Shown: positions 50,791 through 59,639 of the stretch, piece by piece | Layout: every line of letters begins with the position of its first letter | Position numbering within the stretch: the first letter of the stretch is position 1 | Assembly: GCF_014268805.2 (NCBI RefSeq) | Contig: NZ_JABWRF020000004.1 | Coordinates: 496,001-560,000, forward strand | Origin: Pseudomonas farsensis | GTDB taxonomy: Bacteria; Pseudomonadota; Gammaproteobacteria; Pseudomonadales; Pseudomonadaceae | Length of the DNA: 64,000 bases | Direction of reading: 5' to 3' | Translations under genes and position numbers: made by a program | Notes under the pieces: generated by a model | Databases searched by the model: none | What the model saw: the letters and a program-made list of their open reading frames with translations, nothing else | Told to the model about the DNA's origin: nothing

Positions 50791-53619
50791 ATGAAACGTG
50801 GCATATCACTGCAACTGGTGGTGGCACTGGCCATTGTGCTGGGCATGCTGCTGCTCGGCAGCGTGCTGGCCTGGCAGGGCTATCGCGGGCTGCGCCAGAC
50901 CTTGGTCACCGCAGCAGGCGATGGCGCCCAGCAGGTCGGCAAAACCATCGAGGAACGCGCCAGGCGCCTGCTCGAGCCGGCCCAGAGCAGCATTCGCCTG
51001 CTGGCGTTCAACCCGCCGGCCAGCGACCTGCAACAGCGCCTGCAACGCTTGCCGCAACTGGTCGAAACCCTTAATGCCAACCGCATGCTCAGCGCCGCCT
51101 ACCTGGGTTACCCCAGTGGCGATTTCATGCTGGTGCGGCGTCTGCGCGACCCGCAACTGCTCGAACGTTTCGCAGCGCCTGCCGGCACCGTCTTTCTGGT
51201 GCAAAGCGTAAGTCATGGCGCCGACGGCTCGATACTGGGCGAGTGGCGCTTCTACGACCGTGCACTGAACCTGCTTGCCACTCTGCTCAAGCCCGACTAC
51301 CGCTACGACCCACGCACCCGGCCCTGGTTCAGCCAGGCCAATGCGCAAGCCGGCACGGTGCTGACCCGACCCTATGTGTTCTTCACCACCGGTGAAATCG
51401 GCCTGACCATGGCCCAGCGTAGCGCCGATGGTGCCTCGGTGATCGGCATGGATGTCTCGGTCAACGACCTGGCCAGCGAAAGCCGTGACCTGCGCATCAC
51501 CCCTGGCACTGAAATCGCGGTGGTGGACGGGCAGGGCAGTGTGGTGGCCTACCCGGAACTTGAGCGGGTGATCGTGCGTGACGGCCGCGCGGTGCGGCTG
51601 GCAAATATCAGTGCGCTGGGTATTCCCAGCCTTGCGCAGTTGTACGCCAACCCACCCCAAGGCTCCCGGCCACGGCCCTTTGAAGTGAACGGCCAGCACT
51701 GGTACGGCATGCGCGTGCCATTGAACCTGGCCGGGCAGGACCTGCAGGTGCTGATTGCGGTGCCTGCGCACGAACTGCTGGCCGAGGCGCGCAAGGTGCT
51801 GCTGGACCAGTTGCTGTGGATTGCGGCGCTGATCGCCGTGCTATTGATGCTCGGTGGCCTGCTTGGCCAGCGCATAGGCCGGCCGCTGCGGCAATTGGCC
51901 GACCAGGTGCGGGGCGTTGCCGGGTTCGATTTTGCGCGCCAGGTTGGGGTGGTATCGCGGGTCAGTGAGGTCGGGGAACTTAGCCAGGCGCTCGGGCGCA
52001 TGTCTGCAACCATTGGCAGCTTCCAGGCCATCACCCTCACGCTGAGCCGCGAGAGCCATCTGGAACGCATGCTCGACGGCGTGCTCGGGCATTTGGTGAC
52101 GGCTGCCGAGGTGAGTGCGGGCGCGGTTTATCTGCTCGATGACGATCACGCCCAGTTGCGCCTGGCCGCCGCCTGCCATGGCGATGGCTACCCCAGCGAA
52201 CTTGCCGTTTGCCAAGGCGCGCAACACGATCTGCCGGCGTTGGTCAGCGAGGCGCTGGGGCTGCAAGGGCGCAGCCTTGCTGTGGTGCTCAACGACCGTG
52301 ACCAGGCCTTGCTCGGCATCCTGATTCTGCAACTGGAAAACGGCGCGGCGGTGGGTGAGCCGTTCCGACGCTTTGTCGAAGAGCTGTCCGGTGCAGCCGC
52401 CGTGGCCATCGAAACCCGGCAACTGGCCGAAGCCCAGCAGCGCCTGCTGGACGCCCTGATCAAGCTGCTGGCCGATGCCATCGACGCCAAGAGCCCCTAC
52501 ACGGGTGGGCACTGCGAACGCGTGCCACAACTGGCGCAGATGCTGTTGGACCAGGCAGTGCAGGCCGACAGTGGCCCCTACGCAGGCTTTGCCATGACTG
52601 AGGCCGAGCGCTACGAATTCCATGTCGCCGCCTGGCTGCATGACTGCGGCAAGGTCACCAGCCCCGAGTATGTGGTGGACAAGGCCACCAAGCTCGAAAC
52701 CCTCTACAACCGCATCCACGAAGTGCGCATGCGCTTCGAGGTGCTCGGCCGCGATGCGCAGATCGCCTACTGGCAGGGCGTGGCGGGCGGCGCCGATCAG
52801 GCCGCCTTGCAAACCACGTTGCAGCGCTGCCAAGCCCAATTGCAGGCCGACTTTGCCTTTGTCGCCAATGCCAATATTGGCGGCGAGTTCATGGAGCAGG
52901 CGGATATCGAGCGCCTGCAGCAGATCGGCCAGCGCTGCTGGCTGCGCCATTTCGATGATCGCCTGGGGCTTTCCCGTGACGAGCAGGCGCGCCTGGCCGA
53001 GCTGGCGGTGATGCCATTGCCTGCTACCGAGCTGCTATTGGCCGACCGCCCCGAACACCGCGTGCCGTGGGGCTCGCGCAAGCCGCCGGTTGCGGCGGAC
53101 GACCCGCGCAATATATGGGGGTTCGACATGCGCCTGCCGGCTTATGCCAGCGATGCCGGCGAGCTGCACAACCTGTCGATTCGGCGCGGCACACTCACTG
53201 ACGAAGAGCGGTTCAAGATCAACGAACACATCGTGCAAACCATCATCATGCTCAGCTCGCTGCCGTTCCCTCGCCAACTGCGGCGAGTGCCGTCAATTGC
53301 TGGCAACCACCACGAGAAGATGGACGGCAGCGGCTACCCCAGGCGCTTGGGTGAAGAGGCGTTGAGCATCCCTGAACGGGTAATGGCGATTGCCGATATC
53401 TTCGAGGCCCTGACCGCAGCTGATCGCCCGTACAAGGCACCAAAAACCTTGTCGGAGTCGGTGAAGATCATGGCCTTCATGGCCCGCGACCGGCACATCG
53501 ACGGCGAGTTGCTGCGGCTGTTCCTCAGCAGTGGCGTCTATCGCCACTATGCCGAGCGGTTTCTGCACCCCGAGCAGATCGACGAGGTGGATGTGGCGTA
53601 CTGGCTGGGGCAGTTTTGA
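50791..53619 (+). CDS. Cache-HAMP-GAF-HD-GYP signalling protein with a long insertion in HD-GYP
   Basis: 942 residues. TM1 at about 8-28, a double Cache periplasmic sensor (about 30-330), TM2 near 335-355, HAMP and a linker, a GAF domain (about 430-550), then HD-GYP. HVAAWLHDCGKVTS gives the HD pair near 617-618 and GNHHEKMDGSGYP the GYP motif near 848-850. About 220 residues separate them; in most HD-GYP proteins it is about 60-65, so some 150 residues (including RHFDDRLGLSRDEQARL) are inserted. The metal ligands look complete, so cyclic-di-GMP hydrolysis is likely in response to an external ligand. Its 3' end overlaps the convergent PACE gene by 73 bases. Confidence 0.9.
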   Translation: MKRGISLQLVVALAIVLGMLLLGSVLAWQGYRGLRQTLVTAAGDGAQQVGKTIEERARRLLEPAQSSIRLLAFNPPASDLQQRLQRLPQLVETLNANRMLSAAYLGYPSGDFMLVRRLRDPQLLERFAAPAGTVFLVQSVSHGADGSILGEWRFYDRALNLLATLLKPDYRYDPRTRPWFSQANAQAGTVLTRPYVFFTTGEIGLTMAQRSADGASVIGMDVSVNDLASESRDLRITPGTEIAVVDGQGSVVAYPELERVIVRDGRAVRLANISALGIPSLAQLYANPPQGSRPRPFEVNGQHWYGMRVPLNLAGQDLQVLIAVPAHELLAEARKVLLDQLLWIAALIAVLLMLGGLLGQRIGRPLRQLADQVRGVAGFDFARQVGVVSRVSEVGELSQALGRMSATIGSFQAITLTLSRESHLERMLDGVLGHLVTAAEVSAGAVYLLDDDHAQLRLAAACHGDGYPSELAVCQGAQHDLPALVSEALGLQGRSLAVVLNDRDQALLGILILQLENGAAVGEPFRRFVEELSGAAAVAIETRQLAEAQQRLLDALIKLLADAIDAKSPYTGGHCERVPQLAQMLLDQAVQADSGPYAGFAMTEAERYEFHVAAWLHDCGKVTSPEYVVDKATKLETLYNRIHEVRMRFEVLGRDAQIAYWQGVAGGADQAALQTTLQRCQAQLQADFAFVANANIGGEFMEQADIERLQQIGQRCWLRHFDDRLGLSRDEQARLAELAVMPLPATELLLADRPEHRVPWGSRKPPVAADDPRNIWGFDMRLPAYASDAGELHNLSIRRGTLTDEERFKINEHIVQTIIMLSSLPFPRQLRRVPSIAGNHHEKMDGSGYPRRLGEEALSIPERVMAIADIFEALTAADRPYKAPKTLSESVKIMAFMARDRHIDGELLRLFLSSGVYRHYAERFLHPEQIDEVDVAYWLGQF

Positions 53620-54062
53620 GCCCCCTCAGGCCCTAGCCTGCGCCGTTGCAGCTGGTAGCGGGCCTTGTCGAAGCCCCAGTTGTAGAGCACCGTGTACGGC
53701 AGAATAAATACGAAGAAACCCGCTTCCAGCATGAATGCCTGCACCGCCGATATATCCAGCATCCACATCGCCAGCGGCAGGCACAGGGCGATGATGCCGC
53801 CCTCGAAACCCAGCCCATGCAGCAGCCTTGCGCGCCAGGTCCAGGTGTTTCGCTCGCTGTCGATAAAACGGTCGACAAGTGCGTTGTAGAGCATGTTCCA
53901 GGCCATTGCCACCAGCGAAATCACCAGCGCCAGGGCGCCAGTGGTTTGCATCGGCTTGTCGAATATCCAGGCCATGATTGGCGCCGACATCACCACGGCA
54001 CCGATCTCGTAGCCGGTGGCGTGTACCAGCCGCTCAAACAACGACATTGCTTTGTGTTTCAT
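53547..54062 (-). CDS. PACE family (AceI-like) multidrug/biguanide efflux transporter
   Basis: 171 residues from the ATG at 54062-54060, AGGTG 6 bases upstream. Two bacterial transmembrane pairs are visible with the conserved RLVHATGYEIGAVVMSAPIMAWIF, NMLYNALVDRF, RLLHGLGFEGGIIALCLPLAMWML and FILPYTVLYNWGFDKARYQLQRRR. PACE proteins export chlorhexidine, acriflavine and short-chain diamines with protons. The last 28 residues have no family counterpart and overlap the HD-GYP gene in the opposite direction. It is divergent from a LysR gene, its likely regulator (92-base gap). Confidence 0.92.
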   Translation of the reverse strand: MKHKAMSLFERLVHATGYEIGAVVMSAPIMAWIFDKPMQTTGALALVISLVAMAWNMLYNALVDRFIDSERNTWTWRARLLHGLGFEGGIIALCLPLAMWMLDISAVQAFMLEAGFFVFILPYTVLYNWGFDKARYQLQRRRLGPEGAQNCPSQYATSTSSICSGCRNRSA

Positions 54063-54154
54063 GATTGCACCTGAGGCCATCCAAACGATGCTTCACATGG
54101 TCGTTGATTGAATCGATACTGAGCACATAGCAGCCATCGGTTTTATCAATACAT

Positions 54155-55009
54155 ATGCGGTACTCTCCCGAATCCCTCGTTGCCTTCACCCAAGCCGCCT
54201 GTCTGGGCTCGTTTTCAGCTGCGGCACGCAAGCTGAACAAGAGCCAGTCGACGATCAGTATCGCGATTGCCAACCTGGAGGCCGATATCGGCCTTCAGTT
54301 GTTCGACCGCGGCGGCCGCCACCCCGTGCTCAACGAGGCTGGGCGGCTGGTACTGGCGCGGGTCGATGAGATCCTCGCCGCCAGCGAGCGCCTGGATGCC
54401 CTGGCCATGCGCCTGACCGCGCAGGTCGAGCCGCTGTTGTCGGTGGTGATGACCGATATCTACAGTTTGGTGTTCTTCGGTGACGTGGCCGCGCGGTTTG
54501 CCGATAGATTCCCGGACACCGAGCTGCGCTGCGGGCCCTCGGAAGACGCTGATGTGATCGACCTGATCCAGACCGGCCAGGTGCACCTGGGCATCCTGGT
54601 GGCGCAAAAGAGCTACCCCGCTGATGTCGCGGCCGAGCGCCTGGCGGTGCAGGCGCAATTTGCCGTGTACGTGAGCGCCAGCCATCCGCTGGCCGCAACT
54701 GGGCAGGCCACACGCCGTGAGCTTGAGGCGCAGCGGCAGCTGTTCATTCGCACCTACGTCGGCGGCGCAGCGCCGTCCAGTAGCCAGGCCTGGTCGGCGC
54801 CGGATTACCTGACGTTGATGGAGTTCGCCGCCCGCGGTTTTGGCTGGGCGGTGCTGCCTCGTGAACTGGTGGCACGGTTTGGGCAGGGGCTGGTGGAGCT
54901 GAACGTGCGGGGTTATCCGCGTAGCGTCGATATTGACGTGGCCTGGTCGCGGCGCAGCCCGTTGGGGGTGGCGGGGCAATGGTTGGTGGGGGAGGTGATG
55001 GGGAGTTAA
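54155..55009 (+). CDS. LysR family transcriptional regulator
   Basis: 284 residues. The N-terminal winged helix reads FTQAACLGSFSAAARKLNKSQSTISIAIANLEADIGLQLFDRGGRHPVLNEAGR, then a LysR substrate domain (VQAQFAVYVSASHPLAATGQ, LTLMEFAARGFGWAVLPREL). It is divergent from the PACE gene; LysR regulators typically activate such a transporter in response to its substrate. The effector is unknown. Confidence 0.9.
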   Translation: MRYSPESLVAFTQAACLGSFSAAARKLNKSQSTISIAIANLEADIGLQLFDRGGRHPVLNEAGRLVLARVDEILAASERLDALAMRLTAQVEPLLSVVMTDIYSLVFFGDVAARFADRFPDTELRCGPSEDADVIDLIQTGQVHLGILVAQKSYPADVAAERLAVQAQFAVYVSASHPLAATGQATRRELEAQRQLFIRTYVGGAAPSSSQAWSAPDYLTLMEFAARGFGWAVLPRELVARFGQGLVELNVRGYPRSVDIDVAWSRRSPLGVAGQWLVGEVMGS

Positions 55010-55080
55010 AACCAACCCGTTCGCATAAAGCCAGAAAACAGGTGTGGGAGATACCTTGGTGCCGCGCTGGCCTGTTCAGA

Positions 55081-55168
55081 CCTCATCGCAGGCTATCGCC
55101 AGCTCTCATAGAACAAACGCTAACTAACTGATTTTAATGGAACCGTGGGAGCGGGCTTGCCCCGCGAT
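55081..55168. repeat. 88-base repeat matching 22887-22975
   Basis: CCTCATCGCAGGCTATCGCC through GCTAACTAACTGATTTTAAT to GTGGGAGCGGGCTTGCCCCG is shared, same orientation, with 22887-22975; only scattered single-base differences are visible. Confidence 0.75.
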
Positions 55169-55199
55169 GAGGCCTTAACAGACCTGCACAAAACGGGCT

Positions 55200-55784
55200 T
55201 CAATGCTCGCGCAACCCCCGCAGCAGCAACCCCAACGCAGCAATCGCCTGCTCAAGCCGCGCCGCCCCATGCTCGCCGTCGGCAATCCATACCGCAGCCT
55301 CGGACAAACTGCCATAAACCAGCGCCGCCAAGGCCTCTGGATCGGCCTGGGCAACCACGCCCTGGGCCATCAGTTGCTCAAGCAACCGCCGCAGCGACTC
55401 CACACACTGGCGCTGCGCCTCAGGCGTCACACCGCCCAGTACGGCCTTGGCATCCCGTAGAACCAACCGTTGGATATCCGTCTCCAGCGCCATCTCAAGA
55501 TAGGCTCGGCAGCGCGTGACAAAGCCTTCCCAGGCGCTGGCAGCGGTGTCTGAAATAGCCTGCAAGCGTGCATCCATCTCGGCATCGATCTGCTCGACCA
55601 CGGCGGCCAGCAGGCCCTTCTTGTCACCAAAGTGGTGATACAGCGCACCACGGGTCAGGCCGGCCTGGGCTGTCAGGTCGTCCATCGAGGTTTCTGCATA
55701 CCCGCGTTCGCTGAACACCTTGCGGGCGGTGGCGAGCAAAGCGGCTCGGGTTTCTTGCATCTCTGCACGGGTGCGACGAGCCAT
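55200..55784 (-). CDS. TetR family transcriptional regulator
   Basis: 194 residues from the ATG at 55784-55782, AAGGAG 6 bases upstream. The N-terminal domain TRAALLATARKVFSERGYAETSMDDLTAQAGLTRGALYHHFGDKKGLLAAVVEQID is a typical TetR helix-turn-helix; the rest is the helical ligand-binding and dimerisation domain. It is divergent from an MFS pump, and two identical-form palindromes CATACG-N3-CGTATG lie between them, so it very likely represses both. Inducer unknown. Confidence 0.92.
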   Translation of the reverse strand: MARRTRAEMQETRAALLATARKVFSERGYAETSMDDLTAQAGLTRGALYHHFGDKKGLLAAVVEQIDAEMDARLQAISDTAASAWEGFVTRCRAYLEMALETDIQRLVLRDAKAVLGGVTPEAQRQCVESLRRLLEQLMAQGVVAQADPEALAALVYGSLSEAAVWIADGEHGAARLEQAIAALGLLLRGLREH

Positions 55785-55819
55785 TGGCTCACTCCTTGGA
55801 CTGGCAACTTGGCGATTTA

Positions 55820-55834
55820 CATACGGGGCGTATG
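55820..55834. promoter_or_regulatory. TetR operator 1
   Basis: CATACGGGGCGTATG: perfect 6-base arms around GGG, 36 bases from the TetR start. Confidence 0.7.
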
Positions 55835-55850
55835 AATATACGCTGGCATT

Positions 55851-55865
55851 CATACGCAGCGTATG
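55851..55865. promoter_or_regulatory. TetR operator 2
   Basis: CATACGCAGCGTATG: same arms around CAG, 54 bases before the MFS start. Its centre is 31 bases (three helical turns) from that of operator 1, so bound dimers would lie on one face of the DNA. Confidence 0.7.
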
Positions 55866-55918
55866 TATTTTCCATCTCAGCGCAACGTCCTTGCAAGCTG
55901 GCAGTTCAGGAGATTCAG

Positions 55919-57106
55919 ATGGCCACCCCTTATCGCGCGCTGTTTCGCGCACCCGGCAGCAAAGCCTTTTGCCTGGCTGGCCTGGTTGCCAGGCTGGCGT
56001 TGCCGATGACCGGCATCGGCATCATCACCATGCTGTCGCAGTTGCAGGGCAGCTATAGCCTGGCAGGCAGGGTGGCGGCCACATTCGTGCTCACCTACGC
56101 GCTGCTGTCGCCGCAGCTGTCGCGCCTGGTCGATCTATATGGCCAGCGCCGCGTGCTGCCAGTAGCCACGGCCATCAGCGCGCTTGGCTTGCTGCTGCTG
56201 GCGGCAGTTTCCTGGTGCAAGGGGCCTGCCTGGGGCCTGTTCATTGGCGCCGTGCTGGCTGGGTTCATGCCCAGCGTGTCAGCCATGGTGCGAGCGCGCT
56301 GGACGGTGCTCTATCGCGGCCAGCCGTGCCTGCAGACCGCCTATTCACTGGAGACGGTCCTGGATGAGCTGACCTTTATCGTCGGGCCGCCGCTGGCCGT
56401 CGGGCTGGCGGTGGCGGTGTTGGCGCAGGCGGCGGTGCTGGGTGCTGCCGTGTTGTTGCTAATCGGTGTTTGCGCCTTGCTGGTCCAGCGCAGCACCGAG
56501 CCTGCTGTCGAGCCTCGGCAAGCCGCCAGTGCGCGCCCAGCCTCGGTGATCGGCCTTGCCAACGTCAGGCTGCTGGCGCTGCTGATGGTTGCGATGGGGG
56601 TGATCGTCGGTACCGTAGACATCACCAGCGTAGCGTTCGCCGAGCAGCTTGGCCGCCCGGCTGCTGCCAGCCTGGTGCTGTCGGCTTACGCGGTGGGTTC
56701 TTGTGCCTCGGGCCTGCTGTTCGGGGCACTGGTGCTCAAGGCCCCTTTGCCCCAGCAATTGCTCTGGGGCAGCGTGGCCACTGCCTTGACCACCTTGCCG
56801 CTGATGCTGGTGGGCAGTATTCCAACGCTGGCCAGCGCAGTGCTGATCGCCGGGGTGTTCTTTGCACCGACCATGATCGTGGCGATGACCGTGATCGAGC
56901 GCTTGGTCCCTGAGCAGCAAGTCACCGAGGGCATGACCTGGCTGCTGGCGGGGCTGAATGTCGGCGTAGCGCTGGGTGCAGCGCTATCCGGTCAACTGGT
57001 CGATCATGCGGGTGTGCGGGCGGCCTTCAGCCTGACGCTGGGCGGCGGCGGCGCGGTGCTGCTGATGGCGCTGCTGGCGTGTCTGCGCCTGCGCAGGCTT
57101 GTTTAG
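55919..57106 (+). CDS. MFS transporter (DHA1-like)
   Basis: 395 residues from the ATG at 55919, CAGGAG 6 bases upstream; the frame stays open further 5' but that part overlaps the operators. Twelve hydrophobic segments are visible; SLAGRVAATFVLTYALLSPQLSRLVDLYGQRRVLPVATAISALG carries MFS motif A. It is divergent from a TetR repressor and probably exports its inducer. The stop overlaps that of the convergent MFS gene by 4 bases. Confidence 0.88.
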   Translation: MATPYRALFRAPGSKAFCLAGLVARLALPMTGIGIITMLSQLQGSYSLAGRVAATFVLTYALLSPQLSRLVDLYGQRRVLPVATAISALGLLLLAAVSWCKGPAWGLFIGAVLAGFMPSVSAMVRARWTVLYRGQPCLQTAYSLETVLDELTFIVGPPLAVGLAVAVLAQAAVLGAAVLLLIGVCALLVQRSTEPAVEPRQAASARPASVIGLANVRLLALLMVAMGVIVGTVDITSVAFAEQLGRPAAASLVLSAYAVGSCASGLLFGALVLKAPLPQQLLWGSVATALTTLPLMLVGSIPTLASAVLIAGVFFAPTMIVAMTVIERLVPEQQVTEGMTWLLAGLNVGVALGAALSGQLVDHAGVRAAFSLTLGGGGAVLLMALLACLRLRRLV

Positions 57107-58329
57107 CAGGGCTGGGCGGCAAGGCTGTTGGTGACCTTGCGGCCCAGTACCAGCACCGTGGCAAAGCCGCAGCCGACCAAGGCCGTGGCCAGGCTCAGCA
57201 GTACCGCGCTGCCCATCTGGTCGACGATCTGCCCGCCGAAGAACGAGCCCAGCGCGATAATCACCTGGAACAGCGCCACGAACAGCGGCATGCCGCGCTC
57301 GACATCCTTGGGCGCGACGATGAACATCCAGATGCTTGCGCAGGCCGGGAAAGCGCCAAAGGCAAAGCCCCACAAGGCGATCAGCATCGCCGCGCCGGTC
57401 ATGCTGGTTGCGTAGTAGGGGAACAGCGCGGTGCTGATGCCGATCATCAGCGCCACCAGCATCAAGGTATGGCGCACGCTGCGGTTGGCGGCGAAGCCTG
57501 CGAAGATATTGCCGATCACCCCGGCAACGCCGTACAGCAGTAACAGCGAGCCGATGGTCGGCCCGTCAAAGCCTGCGCTCTGCTTGAAGAACGGCGCCAC
57601 GTAGGTATACGCGGCAAAGTGCGCAAGGCCGATCAGCAACACTGCAATCAGCCCGACGCGAGCTTGCGGGTTGATGAACAGCGCGGGCAGGTCACTGACG
57701 CGGATGGCCTTGTCCGGGGTCAGCCGCGGCAACAGGAAGATCTGCGCCAGCAACACTGGGATGCCCACCAGGGCTGTGACCAGGAAGGTCATGCGCCAGC
57801 CCATCAGGCCACTCAGCCAGGTGCCGACCGGCACACCGAGCACGGTGGCCAGGGTCACGCCGACCATGATGATCGAGGTAGCCTGTGCCACCCCTACGCC
57901 GTTGGGCGCAAGGCGGCCGCTGAGGGCGATGGCAGTGGCCCAGAAACCGCCAATGCTGACGCCCAGCAATACCCGCCCGAGCAACAGCAGGTTGAAGTCG
58001 CTGGCATAGGCCACGGTCGCGTTGGCGATGATCATGATCAGCGTCAGGCCGATCAGCAGGTAGCGCCGGTCCATCGCACCGATGCCGACCGACAGCAGCG
58101 GGGCGGCGAGGGCGGCCATGATGCCGGGCAAGGTGACCATCAGCCCGGCATGCCCGGCACTGATGCCAAGGTCGCGGGCGACGTCGTTGAGTACGCCCAC
58201 GGGCAGAAATTCGCTGGTAACGAGGGCGAAGGCGCCCACGGCGACCGAAAGAATCGCCAGCCACTGCTGGCTGACGCTCTGTTGATCATGTTGGGGACGG
58301 CCGTGTGTGGCCTGGCTGGCGCTTGGCAT
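57103..58329 (-). CDS. MFS transporter (AraJ/sugar or drug efflux type, DHA1)
   Basis: 408 residues from the ATG at 58329-58327; a TTG five codons earlier is unlikely. Twelve helices: WLAILSVAVGAFALVTSEFLPVGVLNDVARDLGISAGHAGL is the typical AraJ/SotB start, motif A appears as MDRRYLLIGLTL, and RVLLGVSIGGFWATAIALSGRL follows. It probably exports arabinose-type sugars, amino acids or drugs. A regulator is not adjacent; an isolated LysR-type palindrome lies 123 bases upstream of its start. It is convergent with the preceding MFS gene. Confidence 0.9.
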   Translation of the reverse strand: MPSASQATHGRPQHDQQSVSQQWLAILSVAVGAFALVTSEFLPVGVLNDVARDLGISAGHAGLMVTLPGIMAALAAPLLSVGIGAMDRRYLLIGLTLIMIIANATVAYASDFNLLLLGRVLLGVSIGGFWATAIALSGRLAPNGVGVAQATSIIMVGVTLATVLGVPVGTWLSGLMGWRMTFLVTALVGIPVLLAQIFLLPRLTPDKAIRVSDLPALFINPQARVGLIAVLLIGLAHFAAYTYVAPFFKQSAGFDGPTIGSLLLLYGVAGVIGNIFAGFAANRSVRHTLMLVALMIGISTALFPYYATSMTGAAMLIALWGFAFGAFPACASIWMFIVAPKDVERGMPLFVALFQVIIALGSFFGGQIVDQMGSAVLLSLATALVGCGFATVLVLGRKVTNSLAAQPC

Positions 58330-58451
58330 GGTACTGGGTTCCAAGGAGGGACTGTCGCCTGAAGCAGGCGCAAGAAGCGGGGGAGGAAAGTTGACGGCGA
58401 TTATAGAGGCCGGTTTTGCCGGCCCGACAGGCGAGCCGTTCGATAGTAATC

Positions 58452-58466
58452 ATCGATGGCATCGAT
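58452..58466. promoter_or_regulatory. Palindromic site upstream of the second MFS gene
   Basis: ATCGATGGCATCGAT is a perfect palindrome with ATCGATG/CATCGAT arms and also satisfies the LysR T-N11-A rule (T58453, A58465). No LysR gene adjoins it. Confidence 0.45.
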
Positions 58467-58591
58467 AGAAATGTGCACCTAGAGCCCGATGGCTTGCCCG
58501 GTTTGGCCCTTGAGTCGTACGGCGGGGCTGGCTGCCATCAACGCAGGCCAACCCCCTCGGCACGCTGCCAACGCATGCCTTGCCGCGTCCT

Positions 58592-59617
58592 CTACCAGGC
58601 TTGCGCATGCGGCTCTGGCCCTGCCAGCGACGGAAACAGCGGTAACACCTCATCAGCGAGTTCTTGAATGATCTCCATCGGTGCACGTTGCGCCATCTGG
58701 ATACCCAGCGCCGCGTGGTTGACGCCCGCCGAGCGCCACTCGTTCAGCAAGTCGATCAGGCCGTTTCGGCCAGTGCGTAATACGTAGCCGCCCTGCAGGG
58801 GGGTACGCGGGAAGTTCGGATTTTCATCCAGGTCGATCCATTCATTGGTGACATGGGGCCGGAAGCCTTCTGCGGGGATGTTGGCGCGCCACGCCTGGAT
58901 TTTTTCGGCCAGGCGCCGGGGGCCGAGGCTGTTGTGGGTCGCATCGGGGTAGGTAATCCAGCCATCGGCCTGCTCGCCCAGCCACTGCAAGGACTGGCGA
59001 GACGAGCCGGTCACCAGTAGCGGTACGCCGCCGGCAACGGGCTTGGGCAACAGCTCGGCGCCCTCAAGTTGGCCCAGCGGCGAGCTGATCGGCGCCGGTC
59101 GCGCGGCCAGCAACTGGCGGAAGTAATCCACGCTTTGCGCAAAACGCTCGCCACGGCTGCCGTGGTCCAGGCCATAGGCTGGAAACTCGACAGGGCGATC
59201 ACCCGAGGCAATGCCCAGCACCAGGCGCCCACCAGAAAGGCAGTCGAGCGTGGTAGCGGCTTTTGCCAGGTCTATCGGATGGCGCAGGGCGAAGATCGCG
59301 CTGCCGGTGGCGAGGCTGATCCGTTGGGTATGGGCGGCCAGGTACGCCAGGTAGGTAAAGGGGTCGAACACCTGGCCTGCATCCCCGAACGCAGGGTCGT
59401 ACAGCGGCACATCACGCACCCAGGCCGCCGCGAAGCCCAACTGATCGATCTTGCCGACCAGTTCAGCCTGCCTGGCCAGCACGCCCATGTCACCGTCATA
59501 GAAGCGCAGCGGCATGAACAAGCCCAAGGTCAACTGACCTTGGCCGAACATGCGTCGATAGCCCGGATGCTGGGCGAAGGCATCGGCGTTGGCGCCTTTG
59601 GTATTGAAAGAGGTCAT
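58592..59617 (-). CDS. Luciferase-like monooxygenase (LLM class)
   Basis: 341 residues from the ATG at 59617-59615, AAGGA 6 bases upstream; the ATG two codons earlier is too close to the binding site. The flavin TIM-barrel family marks are LGLFMPLRFYDGD, LGFAAAWVRDVPLYDPAFGDAGQVFDPFTYLAYLAAHTQRISLATGSAIFALRHPIDLAKAATTLDCLSGGRLVLGIASG and VPLLVTGSSRQSLQWLGEQADGW. It uses FMNH2 and oxygen; the substrate is unknown. It is 22 bases downstream of the GST gene, the pair pointing towards a detoxification or desulfonation role, controlled by the divergent LysR. Confidence 0.88.
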   Translation of the reverse strand: MTSFNTKGANADAFAQHPGYRRMFGQGQLTLGLFMPLRFYDGDMGVLARQAELVGKIDQLGFAAAWVRDVPLYDPAFGDAGQVFDPFTYLAYLAAHTQRISLATGSAIFALRHPIDLAKAATTLDCLSGGRLVLGIASGDRPVEFPAYGLDHGSRGERFAQSVDYFRQLLAARPAPISSPLGQLEGAELLPKPVAGGVPLLVTGSSRQSLQWLGEQADGWITYPDATHNSLGPRRLAEKIQAWRANIPAEGFRPHVTNEWIDLDENPNFPRTPLQGGYVLRTGRNGLIDLLNEWRSAGVNHAALGIQMAQRAPMEIIQELADEVLPLFPSLAGPEPHAQAW

Positions 59618-59639
59618 GTCCATTCCTTGGGGGTGGGGC

